Positions 41,124 through 51,206 are shown, counted from the stretch's first letter. The stretch is 64,000 nt of DNA from Luteolibacter sp. Y139 (GCF_038066715.1 NZ_JBBUKT010000007.1:186001-250000); one strand, 5' to 3'. Numbers and translations are program-made. Notes: a model not told the origin generated them from the letters alone.

Positions 41124-42623
41124 ATGAGCCTTACTGCTGATCAGACTTGCCCCTTGTATGTCGGTGGAAAATGGAAGGAGGTGACAGGGAAGGGGAGCAG
41201 CCAGGTTTTCAATCCCTCCCGCGGTTCCGTCATCGCCACCGTCCCGATGTGTGGTGCGGCCGAGGTGAATGAGGTGGTGGCTGCGGCCAAGGCTGCCTTT
41301 CCGATGTGGCGGGACACGCCGCCGAACGAGCGCGCGCAGGTGCTGTTCCGGGTGAAGATTTTGTTAGAGGATGCCTTTGAGGAGCTGTGCCTTGGGATTT
41401 CCACCGAGCACGGGAAGACGCTCTCCGAGGCGCGTGGTGATCTTCGGCGCGGGATCGAAGTGGTGGAGTTCGCGTGTGGCATCCCGACGCTGCTGATGGG
41501 GGAGTCGCTGGAGAACATCGCGCGTGGCATCGATTGTCATACGGACCGGCATCCGCTGGGAGTGGTGGCGGGGATCTGTCCGTTTAATTTCCCGGCGCTG
41601 GTGCCGATGTGGATGTGGCCGATCGCGATCGCCTGTGGGAATACTTTCATCCTGAAGCCGAGCGAGAAGGTGCCGCTCACGATGCAGCGGGTGGTGGCTT
41701 TGTTAGAGAAGGCTGGGCTGCCGCCGGGCGTGCTGAACATCGTGCATGGTGGACGTGATTGTGTGGATGCGTTGCTGGAGCATCCGGATGTGGCGGCGAT
41801 TTCCTTTGTCGGCTCGACGCCGGTGGCACGCGAGATTCATCGCAAGGGGACGTCGCATGGCAAGCGGGTCCAGGCTGCGGGTGGTGCGAAGAACTTCGTG
41901 ATCCTGATGCCGGATGCGGATGTCGATCGGACGGTGGAGGCGGTGAAGGATGGGGCCTTTGGCTGCGCGGGGGAACGCTGTATGGCGGGCTCCACCGCGG
42001 TGGCGGTGGGTGAGGCGGGTGACAAGCTTTTGCCTGCGTTGGCGGATCTGGTCGGGGCGATGAAGGTCGGGCCGACTGACAAGCGTGAATCCCAGCCTGA
42101 CATGGGTGCGGTCATTTCGGCCGAGCATAGGGCGCGTGTCGCTGGGCTGGTGGATGCCGGAGAACATGCCGGGGCGAAGGTCCTGACGGATGGACGCAAG
42201 ACCAAGATCGACGATGCGCCCGATGGCTTCTTCCTTGGGCCTACGGTCATTGACCACGTGACTCCGGACAATCCGTTGATGGAGACGGAGGTCTTCGGTC
42301 CGGTGCTGGCGGTGCTGCGCGCGAAGTCGCTGGAAGACGCTATCACCCTCGCGAACCAGCAGGCTTTCGGCAACGGGGCGTCGATCTTTACGAATTCCGG
42401 GAAGGCTGCGCGGGAGTTTCGCCGCAATGTCAGTGCCGGCATGGTGGGTATCAATGTGGGCGTGCCTGCGCCGCTGGCCTACTTTCCGTTCACCGGGTGG
42501 AATGACTCTTTCTTCGGCGATCTCCATATCCAGGGGAAAGAGGGCGTTGAGTTCTTCACCAAGCGCAAGACCACGACGACGCGTTGGTTCTCCTTCGGCG
42601 ACGGCGAGGTGTGGGCGAAGTGA
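41124..42623 (+). CDS. mmsA: CoA-acylating methylmalonate/malonate-semialdehyde dehydrogenase
   Basis: A 499-aa NAD+- and CoA-dependent dehydrogenase. It converts malonate semialdehyde to acetyl-CoA, or methylmalonate semialdehyde to propionyl-CoA, with CO2 loss. Motifs: PFNFPALVPMWMWPIA, LKPSEKVPLTMQ, GSTPVAREIH, catalytic Cys286 in GCAGERCMAGST, and AAGGAKNFVILMPDAD, where ordinary aldehyde dehydrogenases carry the catalytic Glu; its absence fits the CoA-dependent mechanism. A purine-rich ribosome site (AGGAG near 41109-41114) precedes the start. It is first in an operon with dihydropyrimidinase, an NCS1 permease and an aminotransferase, so malonate semialdehyde from beta-alanine is the likely substrate. 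Confidence 0.93.
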   Translation: MSLTADQTCPLYVGGKWKEVTGKGSSQVFNPSRGSVIATVPMCGAAEVNEVVAAAKAAFPMWRDTPPNERAQVLFRVKILLEDAFEELCLGISTEHGKTLSEARGDLRRGIEVVEFACGIPTLLMGESLENIARGIDCHTDRHPLGVVAGICPFNFPALVPMWMWPIAIACGNTFILKPSEKVPLTMQRVVALLEKAGLPPGVLNIVHGGRDCVDALLEHPDVAAISFVGSTPVAREIHRKGTSHGKRVQAAGGAKNFVILMPDADVDRTVEAVKDGAFGCAGERCMAGSTAVAVGEAGDKLLPALADLVGAMKVGPTDKRESQPDMGAVISAEHRARVAGLVDAGEHAGAKVLTDGRKTKIDDAPDGFFLGPTVIDHVTPDNPLMETEVFGPVLAVLRAKSLEDAITLANQQAFGNGASIFTNSGKAAREFRRNVSAGMVGINVGVPAPLAYFPFTGWNDSFFGDLHIQGKEGVEFFTKRKTTTTRWFSFGDGEVWAK

Positions 42624-42674
42624 GGAAATCTCCAATCATCAATCGAAGTGCACTTCGTGATTTTCTAACAGAAT

Positions 42675-44108
42675 ATGAGTTTGCTGATTCGCAACGGCGA
42701 GATCGTCACTTCCACGGCGCGCTTCACCGCCGACGTCCTGAGCGAGAATGGCGTGATTACGGCCATAGGGCCCAATTTGCCGGTGCCGCCGGGTGTGGAG
42801 GTGATCGATGCCTCGGGCAAGTATGTGTTTCCGGGTTTCATCGATCCGCACGTGCACATCTACCTGCCCTTCATGGGTACGTTTTCGAAGGACGACTGGG
42901 CGAGTGGAAGCAAGGCGGCGCTGATGGGTGGCACCACGACGCTGATTGAGATGTGCTGCCCGTCGCGGGCGGAGGATCCGCTGGAGGCGATCCGGCTGTG
43001 GAAGAGCAAGGCGGCGGGACTCGCTTCCTGCGACTATACGTTTCACGCGGGAATCACGAAGTTCGATGACTCCACGGCGGAGGCGATGAAGGCGATCGTG
43101 GCGGAGGAGGAGATCCTGTCGTTCAAGGTCTTCCTTGCTTACAAGGGTGCCTTCGGGATCGACGATACGGAGCTCTATCGGACGCTGGTCGCGGTGAAAG
43201 AACTGGGTGCGGTGCTCACTGCGCATTGTGAGAATGCGGAACTGGTTGCGGAGACGCAGAAGAAGTTGGTCGCGGAGGGAAAGACGGGGCCGGAGTGGCA
43301 TGAGCCGTCGCGGCCGATTTCAGTCGAAGCGGAAGGTTGCCATCACTTGATGACCTTCGCGGGGATGACGGGCACGGAGGTGTATGTGGTCCATACGAGT
43401 TGCAAGCCGGCGGTGGAGGCGATCACGGAGGCGCGGGCTCGTGGGGTGAAGGCCGGGATCGAGACGGTGGCTCCCTATCTCACGCTCGATAGCAGCTATG
43501 CGGAGAAGCCGGACTTCGAGGGGGCGAAGTGGGTAATGAGCCCGCCGATCCGTGCGAAGGAGCATCAGGATTTCCTGTGGCAATGCATTGCGGATGGAAC
43601 CGTCGACACGGTGGCTACGGACCATGCGCCGTTTGATTTCATTCCTCAGAAGCACATGGGGCATCCGGAAGCTGGTAAGGCTGTGGATGCTTCGTTCCAG
43701 GCAACAGGAAAGGCGGCGAATTTTACGCTCATTCCGAATGGGATCCCGAGTGTGGAGGAGCGGGTGAAGCTGCTCTACACCCATGGTGTTGCCACCGGTC
43801 GGATTGATCTTCACACCTTCGTCAAAGTGGCGAGCACTCGTGCGGCGGAGATTTTTGGGCTGTATCCGCAAAAGGGGGAGATTGCCATCGGCAGTGATGC
43901 GGATCTGGTGATTTGGGATCCGGCGTGGCGCGGCACCATTTCCGCTGCCACGCACTCGATGGCGACAGATTACTCCGCATGGGAAGGCTGGCCGGTGGAA
44001 GGTCGTCCGGAGCTGGTGACCGTTCGCGGCAAGGTGATGGTGCGTGATGGCATCTGGTGTGGCGAGAAGGGGTGGGGGAACTTCCTTCCCCGCAAGTCGA
44101 AGGGCTAG
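42675..44108 (+). CDS. hydA: Dihydropyrimidinase (D-hydantoinase family)
   Basis: A 477-aa metal-dependent amidohydrolase that opens the ring of 5,6-dihydrouracil, dihydrothymine or hydantoins. All metal ligands are present: His59 and His61 in DPHVHIY, the carbamylated Lys151 in LSFKVFLAYKG, His184 in LTAHCENAEL, His240 in YVVHTSC and Asp316 in VATDHAPF. Length fits the family. It lies 51 bases after mmsA and 5 bases before the permease. The following enzyme of the pathway (beta-ureidopropionase or carbamoylase) is not in the window. Confidence 0.95.
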   Translation: MSLLIRNGEIVTSTARFTADVLSENGVITAIGPNLPVPPGVEVIDASGKYVFPGFIDPHVHIYLPFMGTFSKDDWASGSKAALMGGTTTLIEMCCPSRAEDPLEAIRLWKSKAAGLASCDYTFHAGITKFDDSTAEAMKAIVAEEEILSFKVFLAYKGAFGIDDTELYRTLVAVKELGAVLTAHCENAELVAETQKKLVAEGKTGPEWHEPSRPISVEAEGCHHLMTFAGMTGTEVYVVHTSCKPAVEAITEARARGVKAGIETVAPYLTLDSSYAEKPDFEGAKWVMSPPIRAKEHQDFLWQCIADGTVDTVATDHAPFDFIPQKHMGHPEAGKAVDASFQATGKAANFTLIPNGIPSVEERVKLLYTHGVATGRIDLHTFVKVASTRAAEIFGLYPQKGEIAIGSDADLVIWDPAWRGTISAATHSMATDYSAWEGWPVEGRPELVTVRGKVMVRDGIWCGEKGWGNFLPRKSKG

Positions 44109-44113
44109 ACGAC

Positions 44114-45586
44114 ATGCACCAACCTCTCCACGACGAACGCCTGACCAACGAGGACCTTGCTCCGGTCCCGCCGGAGCGGCGCACGTGGACCTACTGGAAT
44201 TTCGCCGCGCTGTGGGTGTCGATGGCGGCCTGCATTCCCACCTACATGCTGGCCTCGGGCTTGGTGGAGAAGGGGATGAATTGGTGGCAGGCGGTGCTCA
44301 CTGTTTTCCTCGGCAATGCCATCGTGCTGGTGCCGATGATCCTGAATGCCCATGCGGGGGCGGCCTATGGCATTCCTTTTCCAGTTTTTTGCCGCGCCTC
44401 CTTCGGCACTCTTGGCGCGAATGTGCCCGCGGTGCTCCGGGCCTTGGTCGCGTGCGGGTGGTTCGGCATCCAGGCGTGGATCGGTGGCGATGCCATCCAT
44501 CAGATCCTTGCTGTGTTCTTTCCTTCGATGGCGGCAGGAGCAGCCATTTCCGGTCTCGGTATCAACGCGAGCCAACTTGTCTGCTTCCTCTTCTTTTGGA
44601 GCATTAACATGTGGGTGATCTATCGTGGCATCCACACGATCCGCGTGCTGCTTTCGATCAAGGCTCCGTTGCTGATCATTCTCGGTTTGGCTCTCTTGTG
44701 TTGGGCATATAGCGCGGCAGGTGGTTTTGGGCCGATGCTGTCGAAGCCCTCCGATTTCGGTCCCGGTCAGCCAAAGGAAGGGCAGTTTCCGCTTTTCTTC
44801 ATCGGTGCGCTCACCGGTATGGTCGGCTTCTGGGCCACGCTCTCGCTCAATATTCCGGACTTCACGCGCTATGCTCGCTCGCAGAAGGACCAGATTCTCG
44901 GGCAGTCTATCGGATTGGCACCGACGATGGGTCTCTACGCCTTCATCGGAGTGGCGGTGACTTCAGCCACTGCGGTGATCTATGGAGGTGACGGGATCTG
45001 GGATCCGGTCAAGGTGCTCACGCGTTTCACGAATCCGGTGGTGCTGGTTATTGCGATGCTCGCTCTCTGCGTCGCCACCCTGGCCACGAACATCGCGGCG
45101 AATGTTGTCAGTCCTGCCAATGACTTTGCCAACCTGGCACCCAGCAAGATCTCCTTTCGCACCGGCGGCTTCATCACCGGGATCATCGGGGTATTGATGA
45201 TGCCTTGGAAGCTGGTGACGGATCCCACTGGCTACATCTTCACGTGGTTGCTCGGCTACAGCGCCTTGTTAGGACCTATCGCCGGTATCATGATTGCGGA
45301 TTACTTCGTGATCCGTCACCGGAAGCTGGACGTGGATGATCTCTACCGGATGAACGGCCGGTATCGATATTCCAGCGGCTTTAGCTACGCAGCACTCGGG
45401 GCCTTTGCTGTGGCGGTGCTGCCGAATCTTCCCGGCTTCCTCGTGGAGATCAAAGTGCTGGATGCCGTTGGAGTGCCTGACTTCCTGGAAGTTCTCTACA
45501 AACAGGCGTGGTTTGTCGGCTTCGCCATTGCCTTCGTCCTTTACCTCGTCTTTCGCAAAATCGCTCCGGTCAAAATCCATCCCTAA
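44114..45586 (+). CDS. NCS1-family nucleobase/hydantoin/allantoin permease
   Basis: A 490-aa inner-membrane permease with about 12 hydrophobic segments. Typical NCS1 marks are RRTWTYWNFAALWVSMAACI, a Pro-rich conserved GIPFPVFCRASFGTLGANVP, GWFGIQAWIGG and NVVSPANDFANLAPSKISFR. I use ATG 44114 because upstream frame overlaps the dihydropyrimidinase gene. It should import uracil, allantoin or hydantoin with Na+ or H+; operon context favours a pyrimidine or hydantoin. Confidence 0.93.
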   Translation: MHQPLHDERLTNEDLAPVPPERRTWTYWNFAALWVSMAACIPTYMLASGLVEKGMNWWQAVLTVFLGNAIVLVPMILNAHAGAAYGIPFPVFCRASFGTLGANVPAVLRALVACGWFGIQAWIGGDAIHQILAVFFPSMAAGAAISGLGINASQLVCFLFFWSINMWVIYRGIHTIRVLLSIKAPLLIILGLALLCWAYSAAGGFGPMLSKPSDFGPGQPKEGQFPLFFIGALTGMVGFWATLSLNIPDFTRYARSQKDQILGQSIGLAPTMGLYAFIGVAVTSATAVIYGGDGIWDPVKVLTRFTNPVVLVIAMLALCVATLATNIAANVVSPANDFANLAPSKISFRTGGFITGIIGVLMMPWKLVTDPTGYIFTWLLGYSALLGPIAGIMIADYFVIRHRKLDVDDLYRMNGRYRYSSGFSYAALGAFAVAVLPNLPGFLVEIKVLDAVGVPDFLEVLYKQAWFVGFAIAFVLYLVFRKIAPVKIHP

Positions 45587-45590
45587 TCCC

Positions 45591-46925
45591 ATGGCCACGC
45601 TTCCACCTTTCGACTACACTCCGATGCCTTACGATGGTCCTTCGCCGGAGGAGATCCTCGCGCTGCGACAGGCTTATGTGAGTCCCGGCATTTTTCACTA
45701 CTACAAGAAGCCGATCGCGATCGTGGAGGGGAAGAGGCAGTATCTTTTCGATGACAAGGGACGGCGTTATCTCGATGGCTTCGGTGGAATCGTCACGGTG
45801 AGTGTGGGGCATTGCCATCCCGAGGTGGTGGCTGCGGCGAATCTCCAGAACGAGACGATCTCCCACACCACGACGATCTACCTGAATCCGAACATCGCGC
45901 TGTATGCGAAGGAGCTTGCGGCAAAGATGCCGGGGGATCTGAAGGTGTGCTACTTTGTGAATTCCGGCTCGGAGGCGAACGATTTGGCCTTGTTGATGGC
46001 CCGCGCCTACACCGGGAACTACGACGCGATCGCTCTACGCAATGCCTACCACGGCGGCAGTCCGTCGGCGATGGCGCTGACCTCGCATCACACGTGGAAG
46101 TTCAATGTGCCGCATTCCTTCGGTGTTCAGCATGCGCAGATGCCGGACATCTATCGCGGTCCCTTCGGCAGCGATGATCCGGATGCGGGCAAGAAATACG
46201 CAGCGGATGTGGCGGATCTTGTCCGCTTCGGTAGCTCGGGAAAAATCGCGGCATTCATCGCCGAGTCGATCCAAGGTGTTGGCGGCACGGTGGTGTTTCC
46301 GGATGGTTACTTGAAGCATGCGTATGAGCACGCGCGCGCTGCGGGTGGGCTGTGCATTGCGGATGAAGTGCAGGCTGGCTTCGGACGCACGGGCACGCAC
46401 TTCTGGGGCTTTGAGACGCAGGGTGTGATTCCCGACATTGTCACGATGGCGAAGGGGATCGGGAATGGTTGCCCGCTTGCGGCGGTGGTGACCACGCCGG
46501 AGATCGCGAAGACTCTGGCGACTCGGATTCACTTCAATACGTTCGGGGGCAATCCGGTGTCGATGGCGCAGGGGCGCGCGGTGTTGAAGGTGATCGAGAA
46601 GGAGGGATTGCAGGCGAACTCGTTGAAGATAGGGGCTCAGTTGACCGCGGGCTTCAACCGGCTGGCGGAGAAGCATTCGTTGATCGGTCAGGTCCGCGGG
46701 CCGGGGCTGATGCTGGGTGTAGAGTTGGTGAAGGATCGTGCGACCAAGGAGCCAGCGCGGGATGAATGCGCGGCGGTGTTCGAGAAGTGCAAGGAGCTCG
46801 GGCTGCTGATTGGAAAGGGCGGGCTGTTCGGGAATGTGCTCCGGATCAAGCCGCCGATGTGTATCACCGAGGCGGATGCGGAGTTCATGATCGAGGTGAT
46901 CGATGAGGCGTTGGCGACCGTGTGA
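45591..46925 (+). CDS. PLP-dependent class III aminotransferase (AGXT2-like)
   Basis: A 444-aa pyridoxal-phosphate enzyme. Landmarks: YLDGFGGIVTVSVGHCHPEV, the substrate/PLP phosphate region YFVNSGSEANDLALLMARA, AYHGGSPSAMALT, CIADEVQAGFGRTGTHFWGFE and catalytic Lys288 in IVTMAKGIGNGCPL. It resembles alanine-glyoxylate aminotransferase 2 and the beta-alanine (or beta-aminoisobutyrate) transaminases. The start ATG 45591 is 4 bases after the permease stop. In this operon it most likely turns beta-alanine into malonate semialdehyde for the mmsA product. Confidence 0.92.
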   Translation: MATLPPFDYTPMPYDGPSPEEILALRQAYVSPGIFHYYKKPIAIVEGKRQYLFDDKGRRYLDGFGGIVTVSVGHCHPEVVAAANLQNETISHTTTIYLNPNIALYAKELAAKMPGDLKVCYFVNSGSEANDLALLMARAYTGNYDAIALRNAYHGGSPSAMALTSHHTWKFNVPHSFGVQHAQMPDIYRGPFGSDDPDAGKKYAADVADLVRFGSSGKIAAFIAESIQGVGGTVVFPDGYLKHAYEHARAAGGLCIADEVQAGFGRTGTHFWGFETQGVIPDIVTMAKGIGNGCPLAAVVTTPEIAKTLATRIHFNTFGGNPVSMAQGRAVLKVIEKEGLQANSLKIGAQLTAGFNRLAEKHSLIGQVRGPGLMLGVELVKDRATKEPARDECAAVFEKCKELGLLIGKGGLFGNVLRIKPPMCITEADAEFMIEVIDEALATV

Positions 46926-46987
46926 TTTGATGGTGGCGTGGACTTGCTGTCCATGCCGCGTCGGCGGAATGTCGACACCCCTTATGG

Positions 46988-47008
46988 CCGCGGGCTTTCA
47001 GCCCACGG
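46988..47008. repeat. Short intergenic palindrome with GGGCT-TTC-AGCCC core
   Basis: A dyad CCG-C-GGGCT-TTC-AGCCC-A-CGG lies between the convergent aminotransferase and rhamnose mutarotase genes. No T-tract follows. The core resembles the GGGC-CTTCA-GCCC element in the spacer near 34975, suggesting one interspersed family. Confidence 0.5.
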
Positions 47009-47030
47009 CGTCGTGACATCTGCGCTTTCG

Positions 47031-47345
47031 TCAGTCCAAATGGAAGACTTCGCGAAGCGGTGCCGAGACGGGTGAGGAGTCGGGATTCGATGGCATTACT
47101 TCGGCCATGTGTTTCCACCAGCGCTGGCAGACTTCGGTGGAGGCGATGGCGGCCCAGCGTTCTTCGCTTTCGATTTCGGCATAGCCGAAAAGCTGGCGTG
47201 TCTCCGGATGCAGGAAGATGGAGTAGTTGTGGACGCCGTGTGCCTTTAGCACCGCCGCCAACTCGTCCCAGATTGGCTGGTGGCGACGCTCGTATTCCTC
47301 TTCCGCGCCGGCGTTGACCGACATGACGAAGGCCTTGCGGATCAT
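47031..47345 (-). CDS. rhaM: L-rhamnose mutarotase
   Basis: A 104-aa enzyme interconverting alpha and beta L-rhamnose. It has the family's compact dimeric ferredoxin-like pattern: [22 protein letters not shown] with catalytic His22, [21 protein letters not shown], and the C-terminal [14 protein letters not shown]. Its length matches E. coli RhaM. No other rhamnose genes are adjacent; its start is 8 bases from the ribBA stop, so it may be translated from the same transcript. Confidence 0.9.
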   Translation of the reverse strand: MIRKAFVMSVNAGAEEEYERRHQPIWDELAAVLKAHGVHNYSIFLHPETRQLFGYAEIESEERWAAIASTEVCQRWWKHMAEVMPSNPDSSPVSAPLREVFHLD

Positions 47346-47353
47346 GGCTGCTG

Positions 47354-48556
47354 TTAGAGGTGGTGGCCCATGCGCTCGCGCTTGGTGGCGAGGTAGCGGG
47401 CGTTGTGAACATTTTCCGGCAGGCGGATGGGGAGCTGTTCGACGATCTCCAAGCCGTAGCCTTCGAGGCCGACGACTTTCTTGGGGTTGTTCGTCAGCAG
47501 GCGGATCTTCCGGACGCCGAGGTCGCAGAGGATCTGGGCACCCATGCCGTAGTCGCGGAGGTCGGAGGGGAAGCCGAGCTTTTCGTTGGCTTCGATGGTG
47601 TCGAAGCCCTGCTCCTGCAGCTTGTAAGCGTGAATTTTCGCGGCGAGGCCGATGCCGCGGCCTTCCTGGCGGAGGTAGAGGAGCACGCCGCCTTCCTTTG
47701 AAATGTGCTCCATGGCGGCGTCGAGTTGGCCGCCGCAGTCGCAGCGTTGGGAAAGGAAGACGTCGCCGGTGAGGCATTCCGAGTGGACGCGGACCAGGGT
47801 CGGGGTGTCGGGATCGATCTTGCCGCGGCTGAGGGCGAGGTGATGTGAGCCATCGGTCTCGACGCGATAAAGATGGCAATCGAACTCGCCGTGGTCGGTG
47901 GGCAGCTTGATGGTTTCCTCCCGCACCACGAGCTTCTCGGAGCGGCGGCGCCACTGGATGATCTGGGCGATGGTGCAGGCTTTCAGTCCGTGGGTCTGCT
48001 GGTAATCGCCGAGGTCGCCGACGCGGGCCATGGTGCCGTCGACGTGCATGATTTCGCAGATCACGCCTGCGGAGGGCAGGCCGGCGAGGCGGGCGAGATC
48101 GACGGCGGCCTCAGTGTGACCGGCGCGACGGAGGACGCCGCCGGCGCGGGCTTGGATCGGGAAAATGTGGCCGGGCTGGACGAAGTCATCGGCCTTGGCG
48201 GTCGAGTCGGCGAGCAATTGGACGGTGCGGGCACGGTCGGCGGCGGAAATGCCGGTGGTCACGCCTTTGGCCGCATCGACCGAGACGGTGAAGGCGGTGC
48301 GCAGGACCTCGCGATTGCGGCGGGTCATTTGTTGGAGTTCGAGTTCCTCGGCGCGCTCCTGGGTGATGGGAGCACAGATCAGGCCGCGGCCGTGGACGGC
48401 CATGAAGGAAATCGTTTCCTGTGTGCACAGCGAGGCCGCGGCGATCAGGTCGGCCTCGTTCTCGCGGTCCGGATCATCTGCCACGATGACGATGCGGCCG
48501 GCGGCGATCTCGGCGATGATTTCCTCAACGGGGCTGAATTCAAGCGGGGTGGCCAT
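47354..48556 (-). CDS. ribBA: Bifunctional riboflavin enzyme: DHBP synthase / GTP cyclohydrolase II
   Basis: A 400-aa cytoplasmic enzyme that starts both branches of riboflavin synthesis. Residues 1 to ~200 are 3,4-dihydroxy-2-butanone-4-phosphate synthase ([14 protein letters not shown], the [13 protein letters not shown] motif). Residues ~205-400 are GTP cyclohydrolase II, with zinc ligands in [22 protein letters not shown] and the [13 protein letters not shown] motif. Both active sites look complete. I see no FMN riboswitch in the 220-base divergent spacer 48557-48776. Confidence 0.94.
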   Translation of the reverse strand: MATPLEFSPVEEIIAEIAAGRIVIVADDPDRENEADLIAAASLCTQETISFMAVHGRGLICAPITQERAEELELQQMTRRNREVLRTAFTVSVDAAKGVTTGISAADRARTVQLLADSTAKADDFVQPGHIFPIQARAGGVLRRAGHTEAAVDLARLAGLPSAGVICEIMHVDGTMARVGDLGDYQQTHGLKACTIAQIIQWRRRSEKLVVREETIKLPTDHGEFDCHLYRVETDGSHHLALSRGKIDPDTPTLVRVHSECLTGDVFLSQRCDCGGQLDAAMEHISKEGGVLLYLRQEGRGIGLAAKIHAYKLQEQGFDTIEANEKLGFPSDLRDYGMGAQILCDLGVRKIRLLTNNPKKVVGLEGYGLEIVEQLPIRLPENVHNARYLATKRERMGHHL

Positions 48557-48776
48557 GCGCGGGCAGCGTCATCCGTGGTGCGCCGCAGGTCAAGGGGGAG
48601 GGCAGGATGTGCGGTCGCGAGGTTTCCCAAAAGGGTAGGGTTGTCAGACAGGTTTGACGGCCGGGGGCGGCCGGAAGGATACCGGATGATGTCGCAATTT
48701 TCACGGATCTTGGGGATTTTCCCTTTCCCCCGGTGAAAGGCCTTCGCCAATCTCCGCGCACCATTCTACCCACGCT

Positions 48777-49829
48777 ATGTCCAGACCTGTAACCCTTTTC
48801 ACCGGCCAGTGGGCCGACATCCCCGCGGAAGAACTTTTCCCCAAGGTCAAGGCCATGGGCTTCGACGGCGTCGAGCTGGCGTGCTGGGGTGACCACTTCG
48901 ATGTCCAAGCCGCGCTCAATGATCCGGCTTATATTCCTGCCCGCTGGGAATTGCTGAAGAAGCACGGCCTCGCCTGCTACGCGATTTCCGCCCACCTCGT
49001 CGGCCAGGCGATCTGCGATCCCATCGACGATCGCCACAAGTCGATCCTGCCCGAGCACGTCTGGGGCAATGGTGATCCGGAAGGCGTCCGCCAGCGTGCC
49101 GCTCAGGAGATGATCGACACGGCAAAGGCCGCGCGGAAGTTCTTCGATGCGGGGAAGGAATACATGGCGACCAAGCCAGCTGGCTCCGGCAAGACCGTGG
49201 TGAATGGTTTCACCGGGTCCTCGATCTGGGGCGCGCTCTATGCCTTCCCCCCGACCAGCCAGGAGTATTTGCAAAAGGGCTTCGATGACTTCGGTCGCCG
49301 CTTCAAGCCGATCCTGGATGCCTTCGACAAGGAGGACGTTTACTTCGCGCTTGAGGTTCACCCGACCGAAATCGCTTTCGACATCGTGTCCGCACAGCGT
49401 GCGATTGAAGCTGTGGGTGGCCACAAGCGTTTCGGCTTCAACTACGACCCGAGCCACCTCGGCTATCAAGGGGTAGACTACGTGAAGTTCATCTATCAGT
49501 TCGCCGAGCGCATCCATCATGCCCACATGAAGGACGTGTGGTGGGGCCACGGCACCGGCGAGGTCGGCGTTTTCGGTGGCCACACCGATTTCTGCGACGC
49601 GCGCCGCTACTGGGATTTCCGCAGCGTGGGCCGCGGCGACATCAACTTCGAGGAAGTCATCGTCGCGCTCAATGACACGCGCTACAACGGACCGCTTTCG
49701 ATCGAGTGGGAAGACGGCCGGATGGACCGCTTCCATGGTGCCACCGAGAGCTGCGCCTTCGTCAAGAACCTCGATTTCCCGCGCAATACCGTCGCCTTCG
49801 ACGCCGCGTTCGACAAATCCAACCAATAA
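48777..49829 (+). CDS. Sugar phosphate isomerase/epimerase (xylose isomerase-like TIM barrel)
   Basis: A 350-aa TIM-barrel enzyme of the AP_endonuc_2 superfamily. It starts [34 protein letters not shown] and contains [12 protein letters not shown] (metal Glu/His region), [14 protein letters not shown] (Asp/His), [13 protein letters not shown], and [11 protein letters not shown] (final Glu) as likely metal ligands. No signal peptide, so cytoplasmic. It lies 5 bases before the Gfo/Idh/MocA gene, a pairing common in sugar or inositol catabolism. The substrate is unknown. Confidence 0.9.
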   Translation: MSRPVTLFTGQWADIPAEELFPKVKAMGFDGVELACWGDHFDVQAALNDPAYIPARWELLKKHGLACYAISAHLVGQAICDPIDDRHKSILPEHVWGNGDPEGVRQRAAQEMIDTAKAARKFFDAGKEYMATKPAGSGKTVVNGFTGSSIWGALYAFPPTSQEYLQKGFDDFGRRFKPILDAFDKEDVYFALEVHPTEIAFDIVSAQRAIEAVGGHKRFGFNYDPSHLGYQGVDYVKFIYQFAERIHHAHMKDVWWGHGTGEVGVFGGHTDFCDARRYWDFRSVGRGDINFEEVIVALNDTRYNGPLSIEWEDGRMDRFHGATESCAFVKNLDFPRNTVAFDAAFDKSNQ

Positions 49830-49834
49830 AGATC

Positions 49835-50914
49835 ATGTCTACCAAAGTAGGAGTTATCGGAGCGGGCGGCATGCTGCGCTATCACGCGGACGGTTTCCGC
49901 AAGGCCGGAGCCACCGTCACCGCCGTGGCCGACCCGGCACCGGGTGCTGCGGAGCGTGCAGCGAAGCAGTGGGATATCGAAGGCGCCTACGAGAGCGTCG
50001 AAGACATGCTGGCGAAGGCCGACATCGATGCTGTGTCGATCATCGTCCCTAACAAGTTCCACAAGCCGCTGGCGATCCAGTGCCTCAATGCGGGCAAGCA
50101 CGTCTTCTCCGAAAAGCCGCCGGCGCTGAATGCCGCGGAAGTGCAGGAGATGATCGATGCGGCCAATGCCGCGGGCAAGAAGCTGATGTTCAACTTCAAC
50201 AATCGCGCCCGGCCCGAGTCGATCGCGATGAAGAAGTATGCGGCCGATGGCACCGTGGGTAAGATCAATTCGGCACAGGCCAAGTGGATCCGCCGCACCG
50301 GCATCCCGGGCTTTGGCGGTTGGTTCACCACCAAGGCGCTGTCCGGTGGTGGTCCGGTGATCGACCTGCTGCACATGATCGACCTCGCACTCTACTTCAT
50401 GGACTACCCTGAGCCGGCGCACGTGCTCGCTCAGACCTTCAACGATCACATCACCGACAAGGGCTTCAAGGGGCCATGGGGTATTCCTGACCGTGCCGAT
50501 GGCGTCAACGACGTGGAGGCAGCTGCCCACGGCTTCGTCACCTTTAAGACCGGCCAGGTCCTGACGCTTCAGGTTTCCTGGGCTGAGATGATCAAGCGCG
50601 AGGAAGTCTCCGTCGTGTTCCAAGGCTCGAAGGCCGGTGGCAAGGTGGAGCGTCTGTTCGGCCGTGATGGCCTGGATGAGACCGCGATCGACACCTGCGA
50701 GCTTTACGTGCAGGAGAATGGCTGTTCCGTGAACCGCAGCATCGTCACCGAAGCTTGTGAGGACATGGGCCGCAGCGCTTCCGCCGCGAACTTCATCCAC
50801 GCGATCGAGGGCAAGGCCGAGGCATTCAATACGCCGGACCAAGCGCTCAAGCTGATGAAGATCATCGACGCGATCTACGCTTCCGCTGCCTCGGGCGCGC
50901 CGGTGGCCGTTTGA
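49835..50914 (+). CDS. Gfo/Idh/MocA-family oxidoreductase (first copy)
   Basis: A 359-aa NAD(P)-dependent oxidoreductase. The Rossmann motif is VGVIGAGGMLRYHADGF; the family's conserved Lys is in FSEKPPALNAAEVQ; the C-terminal alpha/beta domain contains GGGPVIDLLHMIDLALYFM, with a likely catalytic His. The start ATG 49835 follows the isomerase stop by 5 bases. These enzymes oxidise or reduce sugars and inositols, often at C3; the substrate is not evident. The second copy at 51268 is only distantly similar. Confidence 0.9.
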   Translation: MSTKVGVIGAGGMLRYHADGFRKAGATVTAVADPAPGAAERAAKQWDIEGAYESVEDMLAKADIDAVSIIVPNKFHKPLAIQCLNAGKHVFSEKPPALNAAEVQEMIDAANAAGKKLMFNFNNRARPESIAMKKYAADGTVGKINSAQAKWIRRTGIPGFGGWFTTKALSGGGPVIDLLHMIDLALYFMDYPEPAHVLAQTFNDHITDKGFKGPWGIPDRADGVNDVEAAAHGFVTFKTGQVLTLQVSWAEMIKREEVSVVFQGSKAGGKVERLFGRDGLDETAIDTCELYVQENGCSVNRSIVTEACEDMGRSASAANFIHAIEGKAEAFNTPDQALKLMKIIDAIYASAASGAPVAV

Positions 50915-50935
50915 TTTGATACCAGGTTTTCCTTC

Positions 50936-51130
50936 ATGAAAGAATACAAGACCTCCCAATGGCCGATCAAAAACGGGCAGGTCAACACGGACACGTTCGA
51001 CAAATACCTGAACGACATGCAGAAGGTTGGGTGGTCGCTTTTTTCCACCACTGCCATCCCTGTTTGGCAAGGTGACGGAAATGTCGTCCTGTGTGTCTTC
51101 GTGAAGGAAATGACTGAGACTCCAACCTGA
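50936..51130 (+). CDS. 64-aa protein, DUF4177-like
   Basis: A small soluble protein with the pattern MKEYKTSQWPIKN, TFDKYLNDMQKVGWSLFSTTAIP, GNVVLCVFVKEM, which is like the DUF4177 fold (one helix and a small sheet with a GW motif). No signal peptide. It lies 21 bases after the first oxidoreductase gene. Function unknown; base composition is somewhat lower in GC than its neighbours. Confidence 0.6.
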   Translation: MKEYKTSQWPIKNGQVNTDTFDKYLNDMQKVGWSLFSTTAIPVWQGDGNVVLCVFVKEMTETPT

Positions 51131-51206
51131 ATCCGATGTAGCGAACTACAGAGGTGACAGGTTGGCTGCTGATCCTCTAATAGAACATTTAATTATTCGC
51201 GCTTGG

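Noticed and set aside
48557-48776. FMN riboswitch upstream of ribBA
   Set aside because: I could not find the conserved RFN-element blocks on the minus strand in this spacer.
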